Shown here: piece by piece, positions 36,437 to 46,183 of the stretch
How the letters are laid out: each line of letters begins with the position of its first letter
Position numbering within the stretch: position 1 is the first letter of the stretch
From: JBHHUI01 sp965248775
Lineage (GTDB): Bacteria > Chloroflexota > Anaerolineae > Anaerolineales > JBHHUI01
Direction of reading: 5' to 3'
Length of the DNA stretch: 64,000 nt
NCBI GenBank assembly: GCA_965248775.1
Contig: OZ252150.1
Span: forward strand, 5,332,001-5,396,000
Position numbers and translations under genes: made by a program
The notes under the pieces: generated by a model
The model's input: only the letters and a program-made list of their open reading frames with translations
The model's database searches: none
Told to the model about the DNA's origin: nothing

Positions 36437-38122
36437 TCAGACGTCGAGAGAGTTTCTATTCACGAACCAGGTCGTGCCCAGCACTGCAAATACCACCAGC
36501 AGCATGGGGATGGAGATCGGCGCGCGTGCCCGGACTTGAATTGCGTCCAAAGCTAAGGCAGAGTCGACTTCGATTGTGAGTCGATGCCTGCCATTGGAGA
36601 GGCGCTCCGCCACGGGCACAAGTCCGCCGCTCCGGGGAAGAGTTATGGATTGCGGAGGGCGATCGTCGATCCGGATTGTGAGGTCCCCGCCCGGTATGTT
36701 GGGAGCTGCAATCAGCAACAGGTCGGTGCCATGCCAATCGATGTTAATGGCACTCTCTGACTCAATCACAGCATATGCGCCAAGTTGAGCACTCTCGGAA
36801 GGGATGCGCTCCCATACTCCCTCTACCTGAATCGCCCAATGGTCTTCCTGATGAAGTCCCGGATACATGCTCGGTGGATTAGACTCCACATGCGCCTTCA
36901 TGCTGTCGTAGACAGGCAGCAGGGTGAAATCCGGTTCGGCCATGCGGAAGTAATACCAACTCTGGCTTTGTTCGGCGTCGGTGGCGCGTTTGAAAAACCA
37001 GAAGTTGACAACTCCGATCCAGGGCCAATCCTGCTGGGCACGTTCATAGGCCAATGGCGCCCAGCGCGCCTGTTGTGCAAGCGAGACCTGTCCATACAAC
37101 GGGGGTAATCCACTCTCCGGTGGCACGGCATTCCAGTTCATCTCGCTGATCCAGATTGCTTTATCCGCATGGCCATTTTGTACCATCATGTCGCGGATGA
37201 ATTGGTTGCGAGCGAAATTAATTACCACCGGGCGCATGCGCTGGTCGGTCGGGCCTGACCACAGTCCATAGCCCTGCACGGACATGATGTCGAAGCACTC
37301 GCCCGCGCCGGCTATGTACATGCGCTCAAGAAAAATGAAGTCATTCAAGTCCCGACCCGTCAGGTCTGCCGTGGGAGCGAGTGCACCGGCGAGTACAATC
37401 GCCTGGGGGTTTGCTGCTTTTATCGCCGAATATGCAATACAAAGCAATTGTGTATAGGCTTCCGGATCCACATCCTGTTCGCCCCATTCCGGGAAAATGT
37501 TTGGTTCGTTCCAGACCTGAAAATGGCTCACGCGTCCGGCATAGCGCGAGGCCACAGCAGCCGCGTAGTCAGCGAAATCTGTATAACTGTCGGGCGGTGC
37601 AAAAGCCCCGTGCGTGTCGCCGGCGGCCCGGCTCCATGCAGGCGGAGACGAAAGGCGCACGATCAATTCCATGTTGTGTTCTTCGGCCAGCGACACGATA
37701 TGATCGTATTTATTCCACGCGCTCCGGTAAGGCTCGAAGCGGCGGTCTTCGAAATCGCCTTTGGTGTGGATTTCGATGTCGTACCATGGGAACTCTTGCC
37801 GCAACCAATGGAAACCGGCCGCACTGATCAGGCGAACCTGCTCGGCGCGTTTGGCAGGTTCAACCTCCTGCTCTAGAAAAATATTGATGCCATAGGGGTT
37901 GACCCCGGCATTGGCAATGGGCACGTCCGGGCGCAGGTCGAGCGGCGGGCGCAGGGCATCCCCAGCCAACTGCCACAAACCCCGTAGTTGGCCTCCGAGC
38001 GACTCTTCACCCGTAAGTGAGAATGCCCTATTGGAAAATGTGCGTGGCGAGATCGATATAATTAAGATCAATGCGACCAGCAGCGTGAATCCGCTGGCGA
38101 TCAAGCTGGACCGGCGTGACAT
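36437..38122 (-). CDS. membrane-anchored glycoside-hydrolase-like protein (clan GH-A fold)
   Basis: 561 residues. An N-terminal signal/anchor at 6-27 (LIASGFTLLVALILIISISP) and a C-terminal hydrophobic helix at about 535-553 (ISIPMLLVVFAVLGTTW) suggest attachment at both ends. The (beta/alpha)8 region (80-420) has the acid/base motif VWNEPNIFPEW (Glu) and a likely nucleophile in WISEMNWNAVP, spacing typical of GH5/GH39-type clan GH-A enzymes. A beta-sandwich-like region (about 430-530) follows. The substrate is unknown; its neighbour suggests work on surface glycans. ATG at 38122. Confidence 0.8.
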   Translation of the reverse strand: MSRRSSLIASGFTLLVALILIISISPRTFSNRAFSLTGEESLGGQLRGLWQLAGDALRPPLDLRPDVPIANAGVNPYGINIFLEQEVEPAKRAEQVRLISAAGFHWLRQEFPWYDIEIHTKGDFEDRRFEPYRSAWNKYDHIVSLAEEHNMELIVRLSSPPAWSRAAGDTHGAFAPPDSYTDFADYAAAVASRYAGRVSHFQVWNEPNIFPEWGEQDVDPEAYTQLLCIAYSAIKAANPQAIVLAGALAPTADLTGRDLNDFIFLERMYIAGAGECFDIMSVQGYGLWSGPTDQRMRPVVINFARNQFIRDMMVQNGHADKAIWISEMNWNAVPPESGLPPLYGQVSLAQQARWAPLAYERAQQDWPWIGVVNFWFFKRATDAEQSQSWYYFRMAEPDFTLLPVYDSMKAHVESNPPSMYPGLHQEDHWAIQVEGVWERIPSESAQLGAYAVIESESAINIDWHGTDLLLIAAPNIPGGDLTIRIDDRPPQSITLPRSGGLVPVAERLSNGRHRLTIEVDSALALDAIQVRARAPISIPMLLVVFAVLGTTWFVNRNSLDV

Positions 38123-38151
38123 GCGGCCGATTATACCGTCAGGTTAATGAT

Positions 38152-38487
38152 GTGAATTCAATACCGCAACTTTCAGATTGGTTCCATGTGCGCTGTACAG
38201 ATACGCACCTCGAATTGGACGTGCGTCCGCCCAACGGAAAAAGCTGGCGGGCGCAGTTGGCCTGGGGTGAAATTGTGCGTGTCTGCGTGGAAATCGGGGA
38301 TATGTTCACGCCCGATGATCTGTACATCTTCGTACGCGAGCGCGAGGCAAGCTACGTTGTGCCGCTGGAATGTGATGGGCATGATGCACTAGTTGAGAAT
38401 TTGATCGCGCGCAATCTCGTGGTTGCCTCAGATCTGATTGATGCGATGACGGGCAAGCTCGACTTCAAATGCTGGCCGGAAGAATAA
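38152..38487 (+). CDS. small protein of unknown function
   Basis: 111 residues from a GTG at 38152 with CAGG eight bases upstream; an earlier GTG at 38116 overlaps the divergent gene. It reads SIPQLSDWFHVRCTDTHLEL, WGEIVRVCVEIGDMFTPDDL and YVVPLECDGHDALVENLIAR. The alternating strands and a single helix suggest a compact alpha/beta fold. I do not recognise the family. It precedes the GH57-like gene by about 50 bp. Confidence 0.65.
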   Translation: MNSIPQLSDWFHVRCTDTHLELDVRPPNGKSWRAQLAWGEIVRVCVEIGDMFTPDDLYIFVREREASYVVPLECDGHDALVENLIARNLVVASDLIDAMTGKLDFKCWPEE

Positions 38488-38539
38488 ATTTAGCGCGACC
38501 CTCTTGTCGCCCCCCACATCCTATGCTATCGTTCGCGAC

Positions 38540-40621
38540 GTGCCTTTGCGCGTCCCTTTGATCTTTAACTTCAATCAACATCTAATTGAGTTCGCGCGCG
38601 TCGCCAGCCACAATTGTTATCGAGGGCTGTTGCAGGTTTTACGCGCCCATCCGACATTGCCGGTTAACATTCAAATCTCAGGCACACTCATTCACGCCTT
38701 GCAATGGCTTGATCCAGAACCTTTAGAACTGATTCGGGCTGGGATCGATGAAGGGCAGTTTGAGCTACTTGGCTCGACTTATGCCCAGAATGTGGCCTAT
38801 GCCAGCGATGACTGGGACAACGTCCAGCAGATTGAGCTGCACCAGGAAGTCTTGCGGGAAACGTTCAATGTCGAGCCGGTTTCTTTCTGGAACCCGGGTG
38901 GCAGTTGGCGACAATCACTTGCACCGCTCATCGTGTCAGCTGGTTACCAGATCACTCTGGTTGAAGACCACATTCTCGATCAGGCTGGATTGGCAGCAGC
39001 CTTGCTCGCAAATGTGGTTGCGGATGGTAATAATTTAACCGTAGTGAGAGAGTCCGTTGCGTTGCGACATTCATTAATCTTCGCTGCACTCTTTGGTCAA
39101 CCAGAGCAACTGATTTCAAAATTGCAAACCGCTCCTGAAGCTGAGGGTACAGACGAGCGTTTCCTTGCCATTGCAGTGCCTGCTGAGGCAATGGGTCTCT
39201 GGGGCTGGCATGAAAATGTTTTGCCGCATCCCACCTGGCAGAATCTGGATCAATTGCTGACGGCGTTGGAATCCAATGATACATTTGAGTTTATGCAGCT
39301 TTCAAAAGTGTCGCACAACGCCCAGGTGTTGGAAAAAATTCCCCCCGCCCACCCCGTCCCGTGGCCGGGGTCACGGGAGTACCAGACGGGACTGGGTTCG
39401 GGCGCGGCTGCGGCCCTCGATGCTGCGCTGCTCCGCAAAGAAGCTCCGCACTACGAAGAAGGTTTTGACTCCTGGTTTCATTATTTAGAAACGTCACCGG
39501 ATGTGAAGCGTTTTGGCCGCATGTACAGTCGCCTGCGGCAGCGCTTGGCCGAAACGGTAGCGGATGCACCTACAGGTGCACAGGCTTTACATCGGTCTGC
39601 ATTGCACACTTTTCTGGCGCATCAGCATAACTACGGCACTCCCGGCGTTGGTGGCAGCGCTTATCGCGGCTGGGAAGGCGCGCGTTCTGCGCTGTCTGCA
39701 ATTCGCGCGGCGGACTTTGCGAAAGACCCGGAGCCATTCATGCTTGTGGAGGATGTGACCGGGGAAGGTTACGACGAAGTCCTGGTGTGTGACGGCCGCG
39801 ATTTGCTTGTGCTTGCGCCGGGCGGTGGACGCTTGCTTTATTGGTTCGAACTCGGAACGGGTCGTCAATACGTCGGCAACCAGTTGGCCGTCTTCGATCT
39901 CGACTATGAAGGCGATGCTTCATTTCCGGTGCGGGAAACGATTTGGAAACCGTGGCTGCCGGAGAGTTGGGATTTACAGGCCGAATTACCTGGAGTAGAA
40001 AAAGTGAAGGAGGCTCCGCCAACGCGCTTTGCTGGCTACTTGCCAGATTGGGTTTGGAATGGGAACGCCTCCCCCGTGACACTGGCCGTACGCGAAATGG
40101 AACTCTGGGACGAAGTTGATCCGCTCCCCGCACAGCGTCGCGCGATTGTTGATCATATCTCTGTTGATGGCGGCGAGATATACGATCCGAACGATGATCT
40201 CGACTATCGATTTGAAAATGGGCATGTCATCTTTATTCGGTACTTCGAGCATAAGTTGACGCTCGAAAAACGCTATGCGCTCGCCAATGGCCGGGTGGAA
40301 GCACACTATCGTTTTCTCAATCGGGATACGCATCTGCACAATATAGAGCTGTGTGTCGCTAATGAATTGTGCCCGGACTACGCGACCGTGATGCGTGCCG
40401 GGCGAGCCGCGCTTGCATTCGAGAGAAATCCGGAATCTACATCCGTACGCAATACCCGCACGGATGTGAGTATCCGGATTTCAGCAGACCGAGCCTGGCA
40501 TGACTCTCGAATGCGAGAGGCGCTTTTTGCCCTCGAAATCGAAACCGATTTCACCTTCGACGTCGCGCCTGAATCTGAAACAACACTTACTTTTGCTCTC
40601 GTACGCTCGGATATGGATTGA
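38540..40621 (+). CDS. GH57-like alpha-glucan-active protein
   Basis: About 693 residues. The N-terminal (beta/alpha)7-like region reads VPLIFNFNQHLIEFARVASH, then PVNIQISGTLIHALQWLDPE and FELLGSTYAQNVAYASDDWD, the pattern of GH57 amylases/branching enzymes: substrate-binding strand, 'other-people' helix, and a probable catalytic loop with FWNPGGSWRQSLAP where a typical GH57 has FxxPE-like residues. The catalytic glutamate is not evident in that loop, so activity is uncertain. The C-terminal half (about 380-690) is a beta-rich DUF1925/1926-like domain. The start is unclear: TTG 38504, GTG 38540. It is first of an alpha-glucan gene run with glgC and malQ. Confidence 0.75.
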   Translation: MPLRVPLIFNFNQHLIEFARVASHNCYRGLLQVLRAHPTLPVNIQISGTLIHALQWLDPEPLELIRAGIDEGQFELLGSTYAQNVAYASDDWDNVQQIELHQEVLRETFNVEPVSFWNPGGSWRQSLAPLIVSAGYQITLVEDHILDQAGLAAALLANVVADGNNLTVVRESVALRHSLIFAALFGQPEQLISKLQTAPEAEGTDERFLAIAVPAEAMGLWGWHENVLPHPTWQNLDQLLTALESNDTFEFMQLSKVSHNAQVLEKIPPAHPVPWPGSREYQTGLGSGAAAALDAALLRKEAPHYEEGFDSWFHYLETSPDVKRFGRMYSRLRQRLAETVADAPTGAQALHRSALHTFLAHQHNYGTPGVGGSAYRGWEGARSALSAIRAADFAKDPEPFMLVEDVTGEGYDEVLVCDGRDLLVLAPGGGRLLYWFELGTGRQYVGNQLAVFDLDYEGDASFPVRETIWKPWLPESWDLQAELPGVEKVKEAPPTRFAGYLPDWVWNGNASPVTLAVREMELWDEVDPLPAQRRAIVDHISVDGGEIYDPNDDLDYRFENGHVIFIRYFEHKLTLEKRYALANGRVEAHYRFLNRDTHLHNIELCVANELCPDYATVMRAGRAALAFERNPESTSVRNTRTDVSIRISADRAWHDSRMREALFALEIETDFTFDVAPESETTLTFALVRSDMD

Positions 40622-40640
40622 TCTGAATTATTGCAACTAA

Positions 40641-41897
40641 ATGAAGACAAAAGTCGTTATTCTGGCCGGTGGGGAAGGCTCGCGGCTAGGCGTGCTCACT
40701 GCCAAACGCACCAAACCTGCGGTACCCTTCGCCGGTAAATATCGTATTATTGACTTCGCGTTGAGCAACTGTGTCAATTCGGGTTTATTCGACGTAATGT
40801 TACTGACGCAGTATCGTCCGCACTCGCTCATTGATCATATTGGCGTCGGGCATCCTTGGGACCTCGACCGCTCCTTCACCGGCGGGGTGCATATCCATCA
40901 GCCATACACGGCACGTTACGAAAGCGGATTCTACAAAGGTACTGCAGATGCAGTGCAACAGAACTTTAACTTTGTCAGCAATGGCAACCCCGATCTCGTC
41001 CTGATCCTGTCTGGTGATCACATCTATCAGATGGATTTCGATCCGCTGATCACTTTTCACCAGGAACACCAGGCTGATATGACTGTGGCGACGATGCGTG
41101 TCTCGCGCGAAGAAGCGACTCGTTTTGGCGTGCTTGCCACCGATGGCGATTACCGTGTTTCCAAATTTGTTGAGAAACCCGCCGATCCACCCGGGACTTT
41201 GATCTCGATGGGGATTTATATTTTTACTATGGATGCTTTGGACCGTGCATTGGCTGAGGATGCTCGTGATCCTGATTCAGCACACGACTTTGGCAAGAGC
41301 ATCGTCCCCATGATGTTGGCGAACGGTCAAAGTATATTTGCGTTCCCTTATTCTGGTTACTGGGTGGATGTGGGCACTATCGATTCGTACTGGCAGGCTC
41401 ACATGGATCTATTGGAAAGTCCGCCTGCTTTCAACTTGAATGACCGCGGTTGGGTGATTCACACGCGTTCGCAGGAACGGCCACCGGTACTCATTCATGC
41501 CGGTGCAACTGTTGGAGATAGCCTCGTCACAGACGGATCCATTATCGCCGAAGATGCACGCGTAGTCCGTTCGGTGCTGTCGCCAGGTGTGTATGTCGGG
41601 CCGGGCGCAGTTGTGCGCGAATCGATAATCCTCAACAAATCATATATTGAAGCCGGTGCGCAAGTGTACCGGACTGTCATGGACAAGAATACGACCATCG
41701 GCCATGAAGCCGTTGTCGGCGAAGATACAGCTGCAAGCGGCCTTACCCTGATAGGTAAGAACTCACAAATCCCCACTCGTTACACGATTGAGTGCGGTTC
41801 TGTTATCCACTCGGATGTGGTGAAAGCGGATTTCCCATCTTCGCAAATTCCTGCCGGCACCCATGTTCGGCGGGGCTATAAAAACTCGACTGGATGA
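40641..41897 (+). CDS. glgC: glucose-1-phosphate adenylyltransferase
   Basis: 418 residues. Nucleotidyltransferase domain: LAGGEGSRLGVLTAKRTKPA, GKYRIIDFALSNCVNSG, FYKGTADAVQQN, LSGDHIYQMDF and VEKPADPP. A left-handed beta-helix with hexapeptide repeats follows from about 290 (IIAEDARVVRSVLSPGVYVG). It forms ADP-glucose from glucose-1-phosphate and ATP, the committed step of glycogen synthesis. Its stop overlaps the malQ start (ATGA). Confidence 0.96.
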   Translation: MKTKVVILAGGEGSRLGVLTAKRTKPAVPFAGKYRIIDFALSNCVNSGLFDVMLLTQYRPHSLIDHIGVGHPWDLDRSFTGGVHIHQPYTARYESGFYKGTADAVQQNFNFVSNGNPDLVLILSGDHIYQMDFDPLITFHQEHQADMTVATMRVSREEATRFGVLATDGDYRVSKFVEKPADPPGTLISMGIYIFTMDALDRALAEDARDPDSAHDFGKSIVPMMLANGQSIFAFPYSGYWVDVGTIDSYWQAHMDLLESPPAFNLNDRGWVIHTRSQERPPVLIHAGATVGDSLVTDGSIIAEDARVVRSVLSPGVYVGPGAVVRESIILNKSYIEAGAQVYRTVMDKNTTIGHEAVVGEDTAASGLTLIGKNSQIPTRYTIECGSVIHSDVVKADFPSSQIPAGTHVRRGYKNSTG

Positions 41898-43393
41898 CCA
41901 GATTTCGCCGCGCGAGCGGTGTACTCTTACATCCCACATCATTGCCAGGACGCTATGGCATTGGCGATCTAGGGCCGGCAGCCGATGAATGGATTTCGTT
42001 TCTGCACGGCGCGCGACAACAACTCTGGCAGATATTGCCGCTCGGCCCGACCGGATTCGCAGATTCTCCGTACCAATGCTTCTCCGCCTTCGCAGGTAAT
42101 CCCTATCTTGTCAGCCCGGACCGACTCTTAGAAGATGGCCTCATCACCTCAGAAGAATTGGAGAAAGTGCCACACTTTCCCACGCACCAGGTTGATTTTG
42201 GACCGGTCATTAAATATAAAGTTGCATTGTTACAACGCGCTGCTGCTAACTTCCAGCAGGGTAATTTTGATACGTTGCACACAGAATTTGATGAATTCGC
42301 TGCGCAACAATCGGAATGGTTGGAAGACTATGCGCTCTTTATGGCCCTCAAAGATGCGCATGCTGGCGCTGTGTGGAGTACATGGGCACCCGAATTGGTC
42401 GCGCGCACGCCGGCAGCGCTTACCGCCGCGCGCCGAGATTTGGCAACCCAGATTGGGGACCATCGCTTCCGCCAGTTCCTTTTCTTCCGGCAGTGGCGCC
42501 AACTCAAACAAAAGGCGGCTGCGGCTGGAATCTCTATCATTGGTGATATTCCTATTTTTGTGGCCTATGACAGCGTTGATGTTTGGCAACATCCAGAGCT
42601 GTTCGAGTTGGATGATGCCGGTTTCCCGATAAATGTTGCAGGTGTACCGCCCGACTACTTTGCCAAAACCGGGCAGTTGTGGGGCAATCCACTTTATCGC
42701 TGGGATGTACTGAAAGAACGTGATTACGCCTGGTGGATTAAGCGCTTTCGCGCGTTGTTGGAATTGGTGGATATTGTGCGGCTTGATCACTTTCGAGGAT
42801 TCGACTCATACTGGGCTGTCCCCTATGGGAACGAGACTGCTGAAATTGGTGAATGGCTGCCCGGCCCGGGAACGGATTTCTTTGCAACGATCAACGCAGC
42901 CTTAGTCGATCTTCCCATCATTGCCGAAGATTTGGGGTTTATTACGAATGGCGTGCAGGATTTGCGCGATACCTTCGGGCTTCCCGGTTTGAAGATTCTG
43001 CAGTTTGCCTTTGGCGCCGAACCCCACGATAGCTTCTTGCCGCACAACTACACCTCGAACTTTGTGGTATTTTCCGGTACACATGACAACGACACAACTA
43101 TTGGTTGGTATACAAGCGGCGCGTCAGAAGCCGAGCGTGACTTTTGCCGACGCTACCTTTCAGTGGATGGAAGTGACGTTGCCTGGGACCTTATTCGTGC
43201 CGGCTGGGCATCCGTTGCATGTATGTCTCTCACGCCGTTGCAAGACATACTTAGCCTGGGAACAGAAGCCCGCATGAATTTGCCCGGTACGGCCAGTGGA
43301 AATTGGCGCTGGCGGTGTGAAGATGGGATGCTGACACCGGGACTGCAGCAGCGCCTGCGCGAAATCACCGAAGTGTACGGACGGACGGCCTAA
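41894..43393 (+). CDS. malQ: 4-alpha-glucanotransferase (amylomaltase)
   Basis: 499 residues, typical GH77. It starts RRASGVLLHPTSLPGRYGIG, and has ADSPYQCFSAFAGNPYLVSP. The catalytic aspartate lies in VRLDHFRGFDSYW, the acid/base glutamate in IIAEDLGFI and the third carboxylate in FSGTHDNDTTIGW. It transfers alpha-1,4-glucan segments in glycogen or maltodextrin metabolism in the cytoplasm. It overlaps glgC by 4 bp and is followed 7 bp later by the DUF3536 gene. Confidence 0.96.
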   Translation: MTRFRRASGVLLHPTSLPGRYGIGDLGPAADEWISFLHGARQQLWQILPLGPTGFADSPYQCFSAFAGNPYLVSPDRLLEDGLITSEELEKVPHFPTHQVDFGPVIKYKVALLQRAAANFQQGNFDTLHTEFDEFAAQQSEWLEDYALFMALKDAHAGAVWSTWAPELVARTPAALTAARRDLATQIGDHRFRQFLFFRQWRQLKQKAAAAGISIIGDIPIFVAYDSVDVWQHPELFELDDAGFPINVAGVPPDYFAKTGQLWGNPLYRWDVLKERDYAWWIKRFRALLELVDIVRLDHFRGFDSYWAVPYGNETAEIGEWLPGPGTDFFATINAALVDLPIIAEDLGFITNGVQDLRDTFGLPGLKILQFAFGAEPHDSFLPHNYTSNFVVFSGTHDNDTTIGWYTSGASEAERDFCRRYLSVDGSDVAWDLIRAGWASVACMSLTPLQDILSLGTEARMNLPGTASGNWRWRCEDGMLTPGLQQRLREITEVYGRTA

Positions 43394-43400
43394 AACAAAC

Positions 43401-44792
43401 ATGCCCGAATTCGCTCTGCATGGACACTTCTTTCAGCTCCCGCGTGGCAACCCGCTACGCGTGGGGTCACACGTCCTGGAAAACGAAGCAGCTCCATATC
43501 AGAATTGGAACGCGAGAGTCAATGCCGAGTCTTACTCTCCCAATAGTGAACTGGGCAACTTCGAGCGCATGTCTTTCAGTGTGGGTACGTCCTTGTTGGA
43601 TTGGATGTCTACAAATAGGAAGTCAACCTACCGGTCAATCTTAGAAGCAGATCGTCTGTATACCGAGCAAGTCGGTGCTGGCAATGCACTCGGTGTTCCG
43701 CTAAATCACGCCATTCTGCCCCTTGCGCGCCAACGCGACAAAATTACAGCAATTCGGTGGGGTGTGATTGATTTCCTCCATCGCTTTGGGCGTCGCCCAA
43801 AAGGAATGTGGCTCCCAGAAATGGCAGTGGATCTGGAAACATTGCAAGTGCTACGACAGGAGGGCATTCTGTTTACGATTCTGAGCCGGTCGCAGATCGA
43901 AAGTGCGGATGGAGGGGCCGGTCCGTATCGGGTGGAATTGCCAAACAGCACTGAGATTGGTATATACGTCCGAGATGACGAACTGTCAAACGAAATTGCT
44001 TTTAATCTTTCGATCTTGGGTGGAGCAGGGCGCTGGGCGCGCGATGTGCTGGCTTCACACGTCCGTTCTGACGGACGCCTTAAATTACTGGCCGTCGATG
44101 GTGAATCCTTCGGACATCATCATCGTGGTGAAGAGCAGTTTCTCAAATGGTTGCTCACTTTCGAAGCACCGGCTGTTGGGTACAGGGTGACGACCCTCGA
44201 ATATGATTTCGTCCACAATTCGCCTCAGACTCAGATCGGTATTCATGAAAGGACCTCGTGGTCTTGTCCACATGGCGTTACGCGCTGGGTTAGTGGTTGC
44301 GATTGTACTCCGGCTGCAGCCTGGAAAGGTATGTTGCGGAGAGCCTTTGAGCATTTGGTGGCCCGTTTAGACGAGGCCATGGTAATAGAGTTTGAGCCGA
44401 CTGCTTCTAATCTGTGGGCGTTACGCGATGATTACATTCGTGTACGTTGGCGCCAGATAACCGAGCGAGAACTGATGGAGAAACATGGCGCGGGCGAACT
44501 TCGTGAGACAGCACAGCATACTTTATTACAATTGCTTCATACGAGTTATATTGTTCAAAAGGTTTTTAACTCGGCCGTCTTCCAGGTAGGTGATCTAGAT
44601 CGACCCGAGCCAAGAACGGCAATTGCCTTCGCGGGGCAGGCCGCCATGCTGGCAGAGGCTGCAACCGGTGAAAATTTCTCGAACAGTCTGAAGCGCGATC
44701 TGGCCGACGTCCTCTCAGCCCAATCCGGTCGAAGTGCTGCAGACATTCTTGAAACTCTGAAAGCCGAGGCCAATGCTCTCAGTCCCGGCTAA
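43401..44792 (+). CDS. GH57-family protein with DUF3536-like C-terminus (short form)
   Basis: 463 residues. It starts FALHGHFFQLPRGNPL with the GH57 substrate His, then GVPLNHAILPLARQRDKITA, WGVIDFLHRFGRRPKGMWLP and EMAVD (the probable nucleophile glutamate) and DGESFGHHHRGEE (the probable acid). The remaining helical region resembles DUF3536 (ALRDDYIRVRWRQ). Many members are 800 residues or longer, so this one is shortened at the C-terminus but has no visible lesion. A role in alpha-glucan breakdown or branching is inferred from the operon. Confidence 0.85.
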   Translation: MPEFALHGHFFQLPRGNPLRVGSHVLENEAAPYQNWNARVNAESYSPNSELGNFERMSFSVGTSLLDWMSTNRKSTYRSILEADRLYTEQVGAGNALGVPLNHAILPLARQRDKITAIRWGVIDFLHRFGRRPKGMWLPEMAVDLETLQVLRQEGILFTILSRSQIESADGGAGPYRVELPNSTEIGIYVRDDELSNEIAFNLSILGGAGRWARDVLASHVRSDGRLKLLAVDGESFGHHHRGEEQFLKWLLTFEAPAVGYRVTTLEYDFVHNSPQTQIGIHERTSWSCPHGVTRWVSGCDCTPAAAWKGMLRRAFEHLVARLDEAMVIEFEPTASNLWALRDDYIRVRWRQITERELMEKHGAGELRETAQHTLLQLLHTSYIVQKVFNSAVFQVGDLDRPEPRTAIAFAGQAAMLAEAATGENFSNSLKRDLADVLSAQSGRSAADILETLKAEANALSPG

Positions 44793-44806
44793 TTAGGACA
44801 AAGCCT

Positions 44807-46165
44807 GTGCCCTCAATCCAGATGGCGCGCTTTACACTTCCACTTCCACTTCTCCTCCTTTTCATAGTCACCAATTCGGTCGCTGCGATTTCTCCTTCTG
44901 AGCAAGGCCGACCCAACCGCATCCCCGATTCGCGAATTGGCATTGTGGAGGCCTATCAGGCACCAGAGATTTCACGCCAGTTGGGTGTGGCCTGGCAACG
45001 CATGCGTTTCCATTGGGGGGAAATTCAACCTGGTGGTCCATTTGAATGGATCGAAGAAGAAGTGACTATTCAACAGGTAGTGAACGAAGTGGTTATTGGC
45101 CGGGAGGTTGTCGGACTCCTGATCGGTTTACCTGCTTGGGCAATGGATGACCAACAGCTTCCGAAGGGGTTGTACCTTGCAATGGACGACCCGGACAACT
45201 TGTGGGCAAACTTTGTCCGCCAGGCCGTCTTGCGTTACGACGGTTTGATCGATCACTGGATTATTTGGAATGAGCCGGACATCTGGGATGCAGAGCATCC
45301 GGGATTTACGTGGCCGGGGAACGAGCGTGATTTTGCTCAATTACTGCGTATCGCCTATTTGGTTACGAAGGAACGGAATCCGGAGGCCGTTATTCACCTG
45401 CCCGGGCTATCGCATTACTGGGACGCGAACTATGGCAGGGAACCATATCTTTTTCGACTGGTCGAAGCGATTGAAGAGCTCGATCCGGCTGCGGAAGAAC
45501 ACAATTATTACTTCGACGTGGTTACATATCATTTGTATTTCAATCCTGTTGCGAATTACAATATTTTGAAGCAATACATTTCTTGGTTGCGTACGAACGA
45601 CTTTGACCAACCTTTGTGGCTGATAGAAACAAACGCCGCGCCTTCGCTCGATCCGGATTATCCGGTAGCTGACCTAAAATTCAGGATCACACTAGAGGAG
45701 CAATCAGCCTATATTCCGCAAATGTTCGCTCTGGGGTTGGCTGCTGGGGCTGATCATATTGCGGTTTATACCCTGCTCGACCCACAGAATGGCGCTGACC
45801 CCGAACCGTTTGGATTGGTTAGGAATGATGGGACGCTGCGACCCGCTGCGACTGCACTCGCGGTCGCAACTCGGATCTTCTCCGGTGCGATCACTATTAC
45901 TGCGCAGGCGGGCGGAGCCTGGTGGTGGGTTGAGATCGAGCATCCTGATCGCACAACACATATACTGTGGTCAGGCAGTGCAACACAGATCGAGGTAGAG
46001 ATTCCATCCCAAGTTGGTTTTGCGCAACGCGTTTCAACGCTAGGACAGCCGCGCTGGGTGACTGCCCGGGAAGGTCAATACAAAATCACATTACCGGGCG
46101 CGCTTTGTAGTAACGATCCGTGCATTATAGGAGGCGAGCCAATTTATTTGATTGAGTTTAATTGA
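44807..46165 (+). CDS. secreted glycoside-hydrolase-like protein (clan GH-A)
   Basis: 452 residues from GTG 44807 (AGGA upstream; ATG 44822 is the alternative). A signal peptide covers 6-27. The barrel has WNEPDIWDAEHPGF with the acid/base glutamate and LWLIETNAAPSLDPD with a probable nucleophile glutamate. YHLYFNPVANYNILKQYI is a typical beta-4/5 segment. It resembles the protein encoded at 36437-38122 but lacks the C-terminal helix. It is extracytoplasmic, substrate unknown. It ends the alpha-glucan run and is convergent with the next gene. Confidence 0.78.
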   Translation: MPSIQMARFTLPLPLLLLFIVTNSVAAISPSEQGRPNRIPDSRIGIVEAYQAPEISRQLGVAWQRMRFHWGEIQPGGPFEWIEEEVTIQQVVNEVVIGREVVGLLIGLPAWAMDDQQLPKGLYLAMDDPDNLWANFVRQAVLRYDGLIDHWIIWNEPDIWDAEHPGFTWPGNERDFAQLLRIAYLVTKERNPEAVIHLPGLSHYWDANYGREPYLFRLVEAIEELDPAAEEHNYYFDVVTYHLYFNPVANYNILKQYISWLRTNDFDQPLWLIETNAAPSLDPDYPVADLKFRITLEEQSAYIPQMFALGLAAGADHIAVYTLLDPQNGADPEPFGLVRNDGTLRPAATALAVATRIFSGAITITAQAGGAWWWVEIEHPDRTTHILWSGSATQIEVEIPSQVGFAQRVSTLGQPRWVTAREGQYKITLPGALCSNDPCIIGGEPIYLIEFN

Positions 46166-46183
46166 CAGGGTCCTGTATGGGTT

